Below, piece after piece: positions 25,912 to 34,773 of a stretch of DNA of 64,000 bases (position 1 is its first letter; each line of letters begins with the position of its first letter). The notes beneath the pieces were generated by a model, which was not told the origin of the DNA, did no database searches, and was given only the letters and a program-made list of their open reading frames with translations. Origin of the DNA: Kribbella pratensis (GTDB lineage: Bacteria > Actinomycetota > Actinomycetes > Propionibacteriales > Kribbellaceae); assembly GCF_004365355.1 (NCBI RefSeq), contig NZ_SODP01000001.1, positions 2,859,473 through 2,923,472 of the forward strand, given 5' to 3'. A program made the translations under genes and the position numbers.

Positions 25912-26706
25912 GTGATCGCATCCGGCAGCCGGTACGTCGCCCTCGGTAGTTCGTTCGCAGCAGGACCGGGGATCAGCCCGATCGTGCACCCGCCCGCAGG
26001 CCGTTCGGGCAACAACTACGCGCACCTCGTCGCCGCGGAGCTCGGCCTCGACCTCACGGATGTGTCGTACTCCGGCGCCACCACCGCGCACCTGCTCGAC
26101 ACCCCACAGGACGACGCGCCACCGCAGCTCGAAGCGCTCACTCCGGACACCGCGCTGGTCACGATCACCGTCGGCGGCAACGATCTCGAGTACGTCGGCA
26201 CGTTCCTGCGCGGGAGCTTCCTCAACACGATCGCGAAGCCCGCCACGATTCTCGGCCGCCGGGTCGCGAACCGGATCCGGGCGCGCGTCAGTTACCTGAA
26301 GGACGAAGCGTCGTACCAGGCCGTCGCGGACTCACTGACCAAGGTCGTCGAGCAGGCGCAGGAGCGTTCACCGCACGCGCGCATCCTGCTCGTCGACTAC
26401 CTCAGCCTGATCGGACCGGCCACGCGCCCGCGCCTCGACGTACCGCTGAACGAGGAGCAGCTACCGAGCGTCGCGATGATGGCGGAGGGTCTGGCCGGCG
26501 CGTTCGCGAAGGCCGCGGCGGCAACGGGTGCGGACCTGGTCGCGGCGTCGGCGGCGAGTCGCGACCACGCGATTGGTTCGGCAGAGCCGTGGACGACCGG
26601 TTTCACGATGTTGCCGCCGAACCTCGGCGGCTTCGTTCCGTACCACCCGAACGCGGCCGGCATGCGCGGCGTCGCCGACCTGATCATCGAGGTCCTGCGG
26701 ACATGA
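25912..26706 (+). CDS. SGNH/GDSL-type hydrolase
   Basis: 264 residues from GTG 25912 (GGAAGG 14 bases upstream); an in-frame ATG at 25879 is possible. The nucleophile block is YVALGSSFAAGPG (Ser14, with the usual Asp of GDS replaced by Ser), the oxyanion Asn is in TVGGNDLEYVG and the catalytic His in PYHPNAAGM. No signal peptide is seen, so it is probably cytoplasmic. Such enzymes hydrolyse esters or lipids. It overlaps the GNAT gene by ATGA, pointing to joint expression. Confidence 0.9.
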   Translation: MIASGSRYVALGSSFAAGPGISPIVHPPAGRSGNNYAHLVAAELGLDLTDVSYSGATTAHLLDTPQDDAPPQLEALTPDTALVTITVGGNDLEYVGTFLRGSFLNTIAKPATILGRRVANRIRARVSYLKDEASYQAVADSLTKVVEQAQERSPHARILLVDYLSLIGPATRPRLDVPLNEEQLPSVAMMAEGLAGAFAKAAAATGADLVAASAASRDHAIGSAEPWTTGFTMLPPNLGGFVPYHPNAAGMRGVADLIIEVLRT

Positions 26707-27281
26707 AGGTGCGCGAGGCAACCGAATCGGACGTCGACGCGGCGGTCGGCACGCTCACCCGCGCGTTGTTCGACTACCCGATGTCCCGGGCCTGCCTCGA
26801 CCCGGACGGGTATGGCGAACGACTCACGAAGTACCACCGGTTGTTCGTCGAAGGTATCGGGCTGCCGCACGGGCGGATCTGGGTCACCGACGACGTGAGC
26901 GCGGTCGCGGTCTGGTTTCCGCCGGACATGCCGGCCGACGCGTTCGCACCACATGCCGCCGCGTTCCAGGAGCTCAGCGGATCCCGCGCCGCGCTCACTG
27001 CGGAGTACGGCCAGGCGATCGGGTTGTTCCACCCGCGCATGCCCGTCTGGTTACTCGCTCTCGCCGCGGTAGACCCCGACCGCCAGCGCCAAGGCCTTGG
27101 CCACGCCGTCATCGCCCCCGGTCTCGCGACCGCGGACGCCGCCCACTCCCCCGCCTTCGTCGAGACCCAGGAACCCGCGAACGTCGGCTTCTACGAATCT
27201 CTGGGCTTCACCGTCATCGCCGAACTCGAACTACCACACAACGGCCCCATGCACTACGCGCTCTACCGACCGCCGGCCTGA
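26703..27281 (+). CDS. GNAT-family N-acetyltransferase
   Basis: 192 residues. GNAT fold with the acetyl-CoA loop at LAAVDPDRQRQGLGHAVIAPGL (Q/RxxGxG/A) and the C-terminal QEPANVGFYESLGFTVIAE. The N-terminus REATESDVDAAVGTL is the usual first strand and helix. Transfers acetyl from acetyl-CoA to an unknown amine. Its ATG overlaps the stop of the GDSL hydrolase gene by 4 bp. Confidence 0.92.
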   Translation: MKVREATESDVDAAVGTLTRALFDYPMSRACLDPDGYGERLTKYHRLFVEGIGLPHGRIWVTDDVSAVAVWFPPDMPADAFAPHAAAFQELSGSRAALTAEYGQAIGLFHPRMPVWLLALAAVDPDRQRQGLGHAVIAPGLATADAAHSPAFVETQEPANVGFYESLGFTVIAELELPHNGPMHYALYRPPA

Positions 27282-27443
27282 CCCGCAACCAGCAACTCAT
27301 CACCATTCGTTGCCTGAAGCAAGTTTCTGCGAATCTGCGCACAACCCGCTTGGCTGTGGACAACCTGCGGGTCGTGGAACTCCCTGAAAATAAGGGGATC
27401 TTGGGTTGAAAAACTGTCGGAGGTCGTGTCTACAGTTGGCGGC

Positions 27444-29158
27444 ATGGAGATCCTCGGCGAACGACCCGTCTGGTCGATGAGCGACAGCGAGATGCTGTCG
27501 GCTCTCGACGCGGTCTTCGCTGAGACGTCCCGATTGAAGACTCTCGGGTTGCAGCTGATCGCAGCCATCGACCAGGCCGGGTATGCGACGGAGCTCGGCG
27601 CCGGCAACACCGCGCGGCTGCTGATCAAGCGCTATCGCATCGACTCCACCGAAGCCCACCGCGACGTTCGCCTCGCCACCGCCTTGACCAAGTACGCCGC
27701 CACGTCAGCCGCCCTCCCCGATCCCGCCTTCCCATTCACCAACCCCGACACAGCCACCACCCCCGACACCCCGACAGCACCGACACCGGCGACACCGGCG
27801 ACACCGACGACACCGACGACACCGACGACACCGACGTGCCCGGGACGTGGCGGGTGCATCCCGCGCAGGCCGCGGCGATCGTGGCGATCCTCGACAAGCT
27901 GCCCCCGAGCGTCCCGGCCGAGAATCTCGAGTTCGCCGAACGGCAACTGATCGACCTGGCCGCCACCCACACACCGTCGGACCTACGCAAGGCCGGCCAC
28001 AAGATTCGCGACATTCTCGACCCCGACGGCCCCGAGCCCGACGAGAAGGCCGCGTATGCGCGCGAGTCCCTCACCTGGAAGACCGCCGACCGGGGCGTCA
28101 CCTTCCGCGGCTTCCTGGCCAACGAGAACGCCGAACTCTTCCGCACCCTGATTCACGCCCATGCCAAGCCCCACCGCACCGTCGACGGCCAACTCGATCC
28201 CCGCCCCCTGAGCAAACGCCAAGCCGACGCCGTCACCACAATCCTCAACACCACCAGCACGGCCGGCACGACCGGCACCGCCGGCCTGACCAGCACGGTC
28301 ACAAGCACAGCCGCCGCCCACACCAGGCCGGCCGACAGTGGCACCGCGAACGACTGCGCGACTGACGACGACAGCGACGGCGAGGGCGGCACGCTCATCC
28401 GGCTTCCCCTCCCGCCGGCTGACACTGGCCGGCCCGACGCACGCGCTCGTGACGCCGAAGGTCGTGATGCGGACAGACGTGACGCGGACGGTTCGGGCGG
28501 CGATCCTCAGCTCGTGCCCGGTCACGGGGCCAAGCCACACATCAGCATCACCATCGACTACAACGACCTCGCCGCCGCTACCGCGAACGCCACCGGCGCG
28601 CTGATCTTCGGGGACAACCTGTCGGCCGCGACTGTCCGCCAGCTGGCCTGCGACGCCGAGATCCTCCCGATCGTCCTCGGGTCAAAATCGCAACCACTCG
28701 ACGTCGGTACCAGCCAACGCCTCGTCACCCGTCCGATGCGCCGCGCCCTCAACGCCCGCGACAAAGGCTGCGTCGTGTGCGGAGCGCCACCCATCCACTG
28801 CGACGCCCACCACGTGGTCTCCTGGCTCGACGGCGGCATCACCGCCGTCTCCAACCTCGCGCTCCTGTGCAAACGTGACCACCGCGACCTGCACTCCGGC
28901 CACTGGCGCATCCGCATCCTCGAAGGCGTCGTCCAGGTCACCCACCCCACCTGGGCCAACCCGACGGCCATCCCACCCGGCAAGTACAAACCACCCACCG
29001 CCGACATAGTCCACCAACCGACCACCCCACGCCCCGACCCGTGGTCCGACGACGACCACCCATCAGGCCCGAACAACACACCGCCACCCACACCTGCCCG
29101 CCCGACGGAACCTGCGCCCTTCGATCCGTGGGGAGGCCAAGCAGCTGACGTCGGCTGA
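27444..29158 (+). pseudogene. DUF222/HNH endonuclease (13E12-repeat family), frameshifted
   Basis: Two adjacent frames together make one DUF222-HNH protein. The first half (from ATG 27444) holds MEILGERPVWSMSDSEMLSA and the helical DUF222 start up to ALPDPAFPF; the second frame resumes at VPGTWRVHPAQAAAIVAIL and runs to 29158 with the HNH nuclease (CVVCGAPPIHCDAHHVVSWL, then NLALLCKRDHRDLH). The break lies near a C5 (27760-27764) or C4 (27769-27772) run: one missing C would account for it. Six 9-bp units (27783-27836) follow but, being multiples of three, cannot cause the shift. Such proteins are numerous and of unclear role in actinobacteria. It could be a true pseudogene or a sequencing error. 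Confidence 0.85.
27783..27836 (+). repeat. 9-bp tandem repeat within the DUF222 gene
   Basis: Two copies of ACACCGGCG followed by four of ACACCGACG. They encode a Pro/Thr or Asp/Thr linker depending on frame and sit just after the C-runs where the frame breaks. Confidence 0.9.
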
Positions 29159-29344
29159 CGTACCCACCGAGTGCCCGTGTACCGGAGCAGCGTGTGCCGA
29201 CCGGTGAGCTTCAGCGGTGCCGTCCGCCGAGCTTCTCCACGTGCCTTCACCTGACAGCGCAAGCCGATCGGGTGGTTATGCGAGGGGCTGGATCCCTAGA
29301 CGGGTACGGTCTGCGATGACTTTCTTGCCCTTGGAGGGGTTCAT

Positions 29345-30298
29345 ATGTCTGGCACACACTCCTCGACCGAGGTTCGTCAGTCCGGGATGTTGGAGACCGG
29401 TGACGGCAACCGTGTCTACTGGGAGGAGCGCGGGAATCCGGATGGCAAGCCGGCGCTCATCGTTCATGGCGGACCCGGTGGCGGCAGTCCATCCGGTACG
29501 CCGAAGTTGTTCGATCCGGAGCGGTATCGGATCATCCTGTTCGATCAAAGGGGCTGCGGACGCAGCACCCCTCATGCGAGTGAGCTCGCAACGGACATGT
29601 CGCTCAACACCACCGAGCACCTGCTGCGCGACATGGAACAGCTACGTGCGCAGCTCGAGGTTGAACGGTGGTTGCTCTTCGGCGGTTCGTGGGGATCGGC
29701 GCTGTCAGTCGCGTATGCCGAACGGCATCCCGAACGCGTGTCGGAGATGGTGCTGCCCGCGTTCTGGCTGATGGGCCGCGCGGAGGTCGACTGGCTGTAT
29801 CGCGGCGGGGTCGCACAACTGTTCCCAGCGGAGTGGGAGCGGTTCCGCAACGACGTCACCGAGCCTGGAGACGTTGTCGCTGCCTACGTGACGCTGATGA
29901 ACGACCCCGATGTGCAGGTGCGATCCAGGGCGGCGCTCAACTGGTCGGCCTGGGAGGACGCTGTCCTGTCCCTGGAGCTCCACGGCAAACCGGCACCCTT
30001 CAGCGACCGCGCCTCGGCCGACCTGCTGGCCTTCGCACGGATCTGCGCCCATTACGCGACCCACGACGGCTGGTTCGACGACGGGGCTTTGCTTCGCGGC
30101 GCCGAAATCCTGGCAGGCATCCCAGGGGTGATCATCCACGGACGGCTCGATCTGAGCTGTCCGTTCGACGCCGCGTGGAAGTTCGCTCAAGCCTGGCCGA
30201 GCGCCGAACTGGTTACCTTCGCCGACGCAGGCCACAAAGGCAGTCCCGCGATGCATGAGTACGTGCGCAACACGGTGGCCCGGTTCGCCGGCCTCTAA
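29345..30298 (+). CDS. pip: Proline iminopeptidase (S33)
   Basis: 317 residues of alpha/beta-hydrolase fold. Nucleophile Ser115 in GGSWGSAL, oxyanion motif HGGPGGG, the DQRGCGRSTPH segment diagnostic of the enzyme, then Asp in HGRLDLSCP and His in DAGHKG. It removes N-terminal proline from peptides in the cytoplasm. A GGAGGGG lies 8 bases before the ATG. It overlaps the convergent GNAT gene by 4 bp. No partner genes. Confidence 0.93.
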   Translation: MSGTHSSTEVRQSGMLETGDGNRVYWEERGNPDGKPALIVHGGPGGGSPSGTPKLFDPERYRIILFDQRGCGRSTPHASELATDMSLNTTEHLLRDMEQLRAQLEVERWLLFGGSWGSALSVAYAERHPERVSEMVLPAFWLMGRAEVDWLYRGGVAQLFPAEWERFRNDVTEPGDVVAAYVTLMNDPDVQVRSRAALNWSAWEDAVLSLELHGKPAPFSDRASADLLAFARICAHYATHDGWFDDGALLRGAEILAGIPGVIIHGRLDLSCPFDAAWKFAQAWPSAELVTFADAGHKGSPAMHEYVRNTVARFAGL

Positions 30299-31083
30299 GC
30301 CGGTTTGTGCACGTACGGCGTGGTTGTGGTGACCGCGAGGAAGCCGAGGCGCTGCAGGATCGGGGAGCTGTCGTCGGAGGCGTCGACGTGGAGGTACTTG
30401 TAGCCGAGCTCGACGGCACGAGCGGCGCGTACTGCGACGAGCGCCTTGTAGATGCCCTTGCCGCGCCACTCGGCGAGCGTCGACCCGCCCCACAGGCCGG
30501 TGAACTCGGTGCCCTTCTTGTACACGGCCCAGGCGGCGGAGACCACCTGACCGTCGACCTCGGCGACGAAGATGTCGGTGCCGCTCGCGTGCCGGCGTAC
30601 CAGGTCGTCGGCCAGCCAGGACCAGTCGTCGTTCCACACGGTCGACTCCATCGCGGCGATCCGCTCGAAGTCGGCGCGGTCGGAGACCAGGCGGATCGTG
30701 ACGCCGTCGACCGCGTCACGGCCGCGGAGGCGCTCGGCGATGTCGGCGCTCTCGGCGACGAGCACGGTCTCCTGCTCCTCGGGCTCGAACCCGGCGGCGC
30801 GCAGCCGGTCCGGCAGGTCGGCGGGCCGGTCGTGACCGCGGAGCTTCCATTCGACCGCCTGGCCCTTGGCCGCGAAGTAGTCGCGCTGGCGGGCGATCAG
30901 CGCGTCGATCTCGGCGCTGTCGAGACCGTCGAGCGTGCGATAGCTGACGAACCCGCGGCTCGGGTACTCGACCCGGATCACCGGGCCGTCCATGCTCGTC
31001 GGCACGTCCGCGCTCTCACTGGTTCCGCGCAGTTGGTCGTCGTACACAGCGAGCAACTGCTCGCGCTTCGAGGCATCAGTCAC
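30295..31083 (-). CDS. GNAT-family N-acetyltransferase
   Basis: 262 residues from GTG 31083, chosen because it overlaps the stop of the small upstream frame (GTGA); an in-frame ATG at 31119 would add 12 residues. The N-terminal half is a degenerate GNAT-like domain and the C-terminal half a full one with VVSAAWAVYKKG, acetyl-CoA loop STLAEWRGKGIYKAL and the closing LHVDASDDSSPILQRLGF. Substrate unknown. It ends 4 bp inside the facing iminopeptidase gene. Confidence 0.88.
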   Translation of the reverse strand: MTDASKREQLLAVYDDQLRGTSESADVPTSMDGPVIRVEYPSRGFVSYRTLDGLDSAEIDALIARQRDYFAAKGQAVEWKLRGHDRPADLPDRLRAAGFEPEEQETVLVAESADIAERLRGRDAVDGVTIRLVSDRADFERIAAMESTVWNDDWSWLADDLVRRHASGTDIFVAEVDGQVVSAAWAVYKKGTEFTGLWGGSTLAEWRGKGIYKALVAVRAARAVELGYKYLHVDASDDSSPILQRLGFLAVTTTTPYVHKPA

Positions 31084-31253
31084 GAAAGGACTCTGACACG
31101 CGATCGGATCACCCACCAACTGCGACGACGCTCGGGAGTCGCGCTGCTGTCCGTACGGCGACGGCGGCCGGCGCGCTCGCTCAGGCCGTGCTTGTTGTCG
31201 CGGTTGTCGTTGGCGAAGTGGCTCAGCGAGACCATCAGGTTCAGCGGTTCCAT
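31080..31253 (-). CDS. Small basic protein coupled to the GNAT gene
   Basis: 57 codons (MEPLNLMVSLSHFANDNRDN at the start, Arg-rich after residue 26, ending WWVIRSRVRVLS). GGAGG lies 8 bases before the ATG and the stop overlaps the GTG of the GNAT gene, so it looks like a genuine translated frame, perhaps mainly a coupling leader. No family recognised. Confidence 0.55.
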   Translation of the reverse strand: MEPLNLMVSLSHFANDNRDNKHGLSERAGRRRRTDSSATPERRRSWWVIRSRVRVLS

Positions 31254-31327
31254 GGGTCCGTCCTCCAGGATCTTCGGCGCTTACACCCAGAGGTCGGAGC
31301 CGGCGGGCTCAGATTGACATGACGCGG

Positions 31328-31822
31328 CTAGAAATCTTTCTCGGTGATGAGAACCAGCTGCCGCAGCAGGTCGTCGAGCCGGGTGCGGTCAGCGGCCGGC
31401 AGCTGGTGGACCAGCTCCTCCTCGACCCGGCTGATATCGCCGATGGCACGCTCCCAGAGGTCGCTCCCGGACCGGGTGAGCGTCGCGACGACCTTGCGCC
31501 GGTCGTCGCGGTCGTGCGCACGCTCGATGAACCCACGCCGCTCCAGCGCATCAAGACGATTGGTCAGCGCCGCCGCGGACATCCCGAGCTGCTTGGCCAA
31601 CCCACCTGGCGTCTCCCGGTACGGCGTACCGCCGCGGCGGAGCATATGGAGGGTCTTGAACTCCCACAACTGCAGCCCGTACTCCGCAAGCACGGCCTCC
31701 CGCCGGCGTTCGAGGTACCGCGTCAGGACCTGCATGCGGACCGTGATCCCTTCGACCTCAGGATCCAGCCCTGGCAACTGACCGGCCCAGAGCTCGACAT
31801 GAGCATCCACAAAGTCCTTCAC
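31328..31822 (-). CDS. MarR-family transcriptional regulator
   Basis: 164 residues, GTG start. Winged-helix core at about 45-135: LQLWEFKTLHMLRRGG, recognition region TPGGLAKQLGMSAAALTNRLDALERRGFIER and the wing AHDRDDRRKVVATLT with the conserved DxRxxxVxLT pattern. The first and last helices form the dimer. It is divergent from the TPR-like gene, and two palindromes lie between them, one directly in the presumed promoter. It probably represses both genes and responds to a small phenolic or lipophilic ligand; effector unknown. Confidence 0.93.
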   Translation of the reverse strand: MKDFVDAHVELWAGQLPGLDPEVEGITVRMQVLTRYLERRREAVLAEYGLQLWEFKTLHMLRRGGTPYRETPGGLAKQLGMSAAALTNRLDALERRGFIERAHDRDDRRKVVATLTRSGSDLWERAIGDISRVEEELVHQLPAADRTRLDDLLRQLVLITEKDF

Positions 31823-31826
31823 CCAT

Positions 31827-31852
31827 CTAATCTTTCAGCCGCTGAAGGTTAG
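31827..31852. promoter_or_regulatory. Imperfect palindrome near the MarR start
   Basis: Centred on TTCAGCCGCTGAA (arms TTCAGC/GCTGAA, 1-nt spacer) and extended by CTAA at the left and TTAG at the right. It lies just upstream of the MarR GTG. Candidate autoregulatory site. Confidence 0.45.
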
Positions 31853-31882
31853 TTGTCAAATATTTCGACGTCGAAATACTCT
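31853..31882 (+). promoter_or_regulatory. Promoter of the TPR-like gene, probably leaderless
   Basis: TTGTCA (31853-31858), an 18-bp spacer and TACTCT (31877-31882). The expected transcription start falls at or one base before ATG 31890, and no Shine-Dalgarno precedes it, so a leaderless message is likely. Confidence 0.45.
31861..31878. promoter_or_regulatory. Perfect 18-bp palindrome, probable MarR operator
   Basis: TATTTCGACGTCGAAATA is a perfect inverted repeat lying between the -35 and -10 of the TPR-like gene promoter. Its size fits a MarR dimer site. Confidence 0.6.
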
Positions 31883-31889
31883 CTTCGGC

Positions 31890-32666
31890 ATGAGCCAGCT
31901 CGCAGCTGTAGACGTCGTCACCGCCGCCACTCACCTCATGCGCGCCGGCCAGTGGTCCGCCGCCACCGCGCTCCTGAACGCCGCCGACCCCGACGATCCG
32001 ACCGAGCACCTGGCCCTCGCGCTGGCCCGGGCCGAGGTCGCGACAGACCAGGACTTCGCTCAACAGACCAACCACGCCCCCGCGGCCCTGGCCGCAGTTG
32101 AAGCTCTCGCAGCTCAGTCGTGGGATCTCGCGATGCTGAAACTCCGGAAGGACTATTCGACCGCCCTGTTCGGCTCACGCGCCGACGACGGAGATCTCGC
32201 GGAGCGCGCCCGACAGCTGATCGCCGACGCGCCTGACGATGCCCGCCGAGGAGCCGTCACGTTCTACGCGGGTGTGATGGCGGACAACCTCTACAACCAG
32301 TCAGAGGACGCGTTTGCGCACTACACAACGGCGTACCAACTGGGCGAGGAGGCAGGCGACGAGCTGCTGATGTCGCTCGCGCTCAGGCATCTCGGCGACC
32401 ACGCACACACTGCGGGCGACCTGGCGCTGGCGAGACAACACTGGGAGCGATCGACCGAGCTGCGGCAGAAGGTCGGGCATCTGCTCGGAGCACTGGCTCA
32501 GCAGACGTTGCTCGCCGTGCTGCTGCGCGATGAAGGCGACATCGCGGGCTCGCAAGCACTGGCGGCCGAGGTCAACCGCTGGGCGACGCAGGTGGATCTG
32601 AAGTTCATCGTCCAGGAGACGGCTGGCCTAATGGCAGACCGAACGCAGCAGGCACCCCCGCGCTGA
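31890..32666 (+). CDS. TPR-like cytoplasmic protein under MarR control
   Basis: 258 residues, all alpha-helical by pattern, with at least three tetratricopeptide-like units in the middle (DNLYNQSEDAFAHYTTAYQL, DELLMSLALRHLGDHAHTAG, DLALARQHWERSTELRQKVG). No catalytic motif or signal. Such units mediate protein contacts. It starts on a likely leaderless transcript controlled by the adjacent MarR regulator. Its last 62 bp overlap the convergent DUF2071 gene. Function unknown. Confidence 0.75.
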   Translation: MSQLAAVDVVTAATHLMRAGQWSAATALLNAADPDDPTEHLALALARAEVATDQDFAQQTNHAPAALAAVEALAAQSWDLAMLKLRKDYSTALFGSRADDGDLAERARQLIADAPDDARRGAVTFYAGVMADNLYNQSEDAFAHYTTAYQLGEEAGDELLMSLALRHLGDHAHTAGDLALARQHWERSTELRQKVGHLLGALAQQTLLAVLLRDEGDIAGSQALAAEVNRWATQVDLKFIVQETAGLMADRTQQAPPR

Positions 32667-33324
32667 AGGCGACATGGTCCGGCGGCCGACCCGGAGGCAC
32701 CAGACCGACGGATTTCAGCAAGGCATCTGCGTCCAGCGAGGTAAGCGTCGCGGAGTGCAGGATCCAGGGAGGGTGCTCGTTGGGCAGGTACCAGGTGCGG
32801 CCGGCGCGCTCGATGTGCAGACCCCAGCGGGCGGTGAGGAAGTCTTCAAGCGGTCCGACAGGCAAGCGCTCCCCCAGTGAGATCCCCACAGCCGACTCGA
32901 TCCCACGCAATCTCGACGTGTAGGTGTGGTGGTTGCCGTCGCGCACGTGACTCATGCGGGCCCACCGATACGGCAGCCCGAAGACAGTCCGCGCCGCGGC
33001 GACCACCGCCAGCCGGTTCGCGTCGAGGCTGAGGAACACGACACCACGGCGACCGGTCTCGTCGATCGAGTAGAGCCGGATGTTCGTCTCCAGGAACGAG
33101 CCGAAGTACGGCACGCCCGGACCGCGCGGCAACCCGGTGTCGACCATGCGGAACGGCACCAGACCGACGTACGTGCGTCCCTCAAAGGTGTCCGGACGCG
33201 TTCCCGGCGGGAAGAAGTGCGCGACGTCGGCCGGCTCGACGGCCCAATGCAGGAACGACAGATCGAGCCACCGCTGCCGCAGGATCCGCGGCCGCCGCAG
33301 CGCGGGCGCCGCCGGCCAGGCCAT
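32605..33324 (-). CDS. DUF2071 (YqjF-like) family protein
   Basis: 239 residues. Hallmarks are the early Trp-rich RQRWLDLSFLHWAVEPADVAHFFP, then FEGRTYVGLVPFRM, SFLETNIRLY and GVVFLSLDANRL. This is the standard DUF2071 acetoacetate-decarboxylase-like beta-barrel family, widespread and uncharacterised. It follows the small gene at 33335-33655 by 10 bp. The end overlaps the TPR-like gene. Confidence 0.9.
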   Translation of the reverse strand: MAWPAAPALRRPRILRQRWLDLSFLHWAVEPADVAHFFPPGTRPDTFEGRTYVGLVPFRMVDTGLPRGPGVPYFGSFLETNIRLYSIDETGRRGVVFLSLDANRLAVVAAARTVFGLPYRWARMSHVRDGNHHTYTSRLRGIESAVGISLGERLPVGPLEDFLTARWGLHIERAGRTWYLPNEHPPWILHSATLTSLDADALLKSVGLVPPGRPPDHVAFSAGVPAAFGLPLGQPSPGR

Positions 33325-33334
33325 GTCGCCGTCG

Positions 33335-33655
33335 TTACCCGGCGGTCGGACGGACCTCGCAGGTCGGCCGCCCGTCGTTCAGTTCGCACACGATGTACGC
33401 CGTACTCCCGGACTCGGCCGGCTTCCACGGCATCACCGCATCGCCGGCGAGCAACGCGTCGAGCGTCTGCAGCTCGGGGTCACGCTGCTCGGCGTGGTGG
33501 TGATATCCCGCCGCACCCAACGCCAACGCGATCGACATCCCGAGCAGGTTCACCTCGTTCGGCCCGTCCGGCACGGTCGCACCCTCCACCGGCTCCAACT
33601 TGATGCCGTGGTCCGGAACCTCCACGATCTGCGCGGTGTACTTTCCAGCACTCAT
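33335..33655 (-). CDS. Small hypothetical protein upstream of DUF2071
   Basis: 106 residues; soluble, no signal. Contains GMSIALALGAAGYHHHAEQR with a His triplet and a single Cys pair near the end (VCELNDGRPTCEV). I do not recognise it. It lies 10 bp before the DUF2071 gene in the same direction, so the two are probably co-transcribed, and is divergent (59 bp) from the epoxide hydrolase. Confidence 0.6.
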   Translation of the reverse strand: MSAGKYTAQIVEVPDHGIKLEPVEGATVPDGPNEVNLLGMSIALALGAAGYHHHAEQRDPELQTLDALLAGDAVMPWKPAESGSTAYIVCELNDGRPTCEVRPTAG

Positions 33656-33714
33656 AGGGCGAGCGTAACCGTAGCGGTCAGCTGGTGTCCGCTACGCCTT
33701 CTAGTGTCGGAGCC

Positions 33715-34773
33715 ATGGAGTTTCGGACAGCGGTACCCCAGGCAGAGCTGGACGAGCTGCAGCGGCGACTGGACACGGCCCGTTGGCCGGATCAGCTGTC
33801 GGAGGCTGGTTGGTCGTACGGCGTCGAACTCGACCGGCTGCGCGAGGTCGCGGAGTACTGGCGTGCGTCGTACGACTGGCGGCAGTTCGAGAAGCGGCTG
33901 AATGCGCAGCCCCAGCACTTGACCGAGATCGACGGACAGCGCGTGCACTACATCCACCGGAAATCGTTGGGCACCCCGCTGCTTCTGCTGCATGGTTGGC
34001 CGGGCTCGAACTCCGACTTCCTGGACCTGATCGAGCCGCTTGCGGAGGACTTCGACCTGGTCATCCCGACCATGCCCGGCTTCGGATTCTCCGGCCCGAC
34101 CACAGCGACCGGCTGGGGTGTTGAGCGGATCGCGCGGGCGTGGGCGACGTTGATGGAAGAGCTCGGATACGAGCGGTACGGCGTGCACGGCTACGACTGG
34201 GGCGCGCGGATCGCGCCGGCGCTCGCGCGATTGGCGCCGGAGCGGGTGATCGGGATGCACCTGGACAGCTACCTGGCGTTTCCGCAGGGTGAGGAGCTGA
34301 CGGAGGACGAGCAGCAACGGTTGAGCGGCTTGGACAGGTGGCAGGCCGAGCGGTCCGGATACGCGTCGATCCAGTCCACGCGACCACAGACCCTGGCGTA
34401 CGCCTTGGTCGACTCCCCCGTGGGCCAGCTGGCCTGGAATCTCGAGTGGTACGACGACTACGGCCACCGGATCGGTGCCATCAGCAACGACAAGATCCTG
34501 GACAGCGTGACGTTGACCTGGCTGACCGGGACCGCAGGGTCACAGGCGAGGCTCTACCGCGAGGGCCAGTCGTCGTGGGGCGCCGAGGTCGCGTGGTGCC
34601 CGGTTCGGACGGGGCTCGCGGTGTTTCCCAACGACAGCACGGTTCGCAGGCTGGTCGAGCGGGAGTTCGACGTCGTGCACTACACCGAGTTCGACCGCGG
34701 CGGCCACTTCGCGGCGGTGGAGGTCCCCGATCTGGTGATCGAGGACCTCCAGGCGTTCTTCGGAAAGCTCTAG
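33715..34773 (+). CDS. Epoxide hydrolase (EHN-type alpha/beta hydrolase)
   Basis: 352 residues. An N-terminal EHN domain ([20 protein letters not shown] to about 75, with the WP and [11 protein letters not shown] motifs) precedes an alpha/beta-hydrolase core: HGWPGS oxyanion motif at 93-98, nucleophile Asp161 in VHGYDWGA, and catalytic His in RGGHFAAVE near 330. It opens epoxides to diols by the Asp-ester route. GGAG lies shortly before the ATG. It ends 4 bp inside the epimerase gene. Confidence 0.93.
   Translation: MEFRTAVPQAELDELQRRLDTARWPDQLSEAGWSYGVELDRLREVAEYWRASYDWRQFEKRLNAQPQHLTEIDGQRVHYIHRKSLGTPLLLLHGWPGSNSDFLDLIEPLAEDFDLVIPTMPGFGFSGPTTATGWGVERIARAWATLMEELGYERYGVHGYDWGARIAPALARLAPERVIGMHLDSYLAFPQGEELTEDEQQRLSGLDRWQAERSGYASIQSTRPQTLAYALVDSPVGQLAWNLEWYDDYGHRIGAISNDKILDSVTLTWLTGTAGSQARLYREGQSSWGAEVAWCPVRTGLAVFPNDSTVRRLVEREFDVVHYTEFDRGGHFAAVEVPDLVIEDLQAFFGKL

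Noticed and set aside
27355..27363. DnaA-box-like TGTGGACAA
   Set aside because: A single box next to a DUF222 gene; no cluster, no dnaA or dnaN, so no origin.
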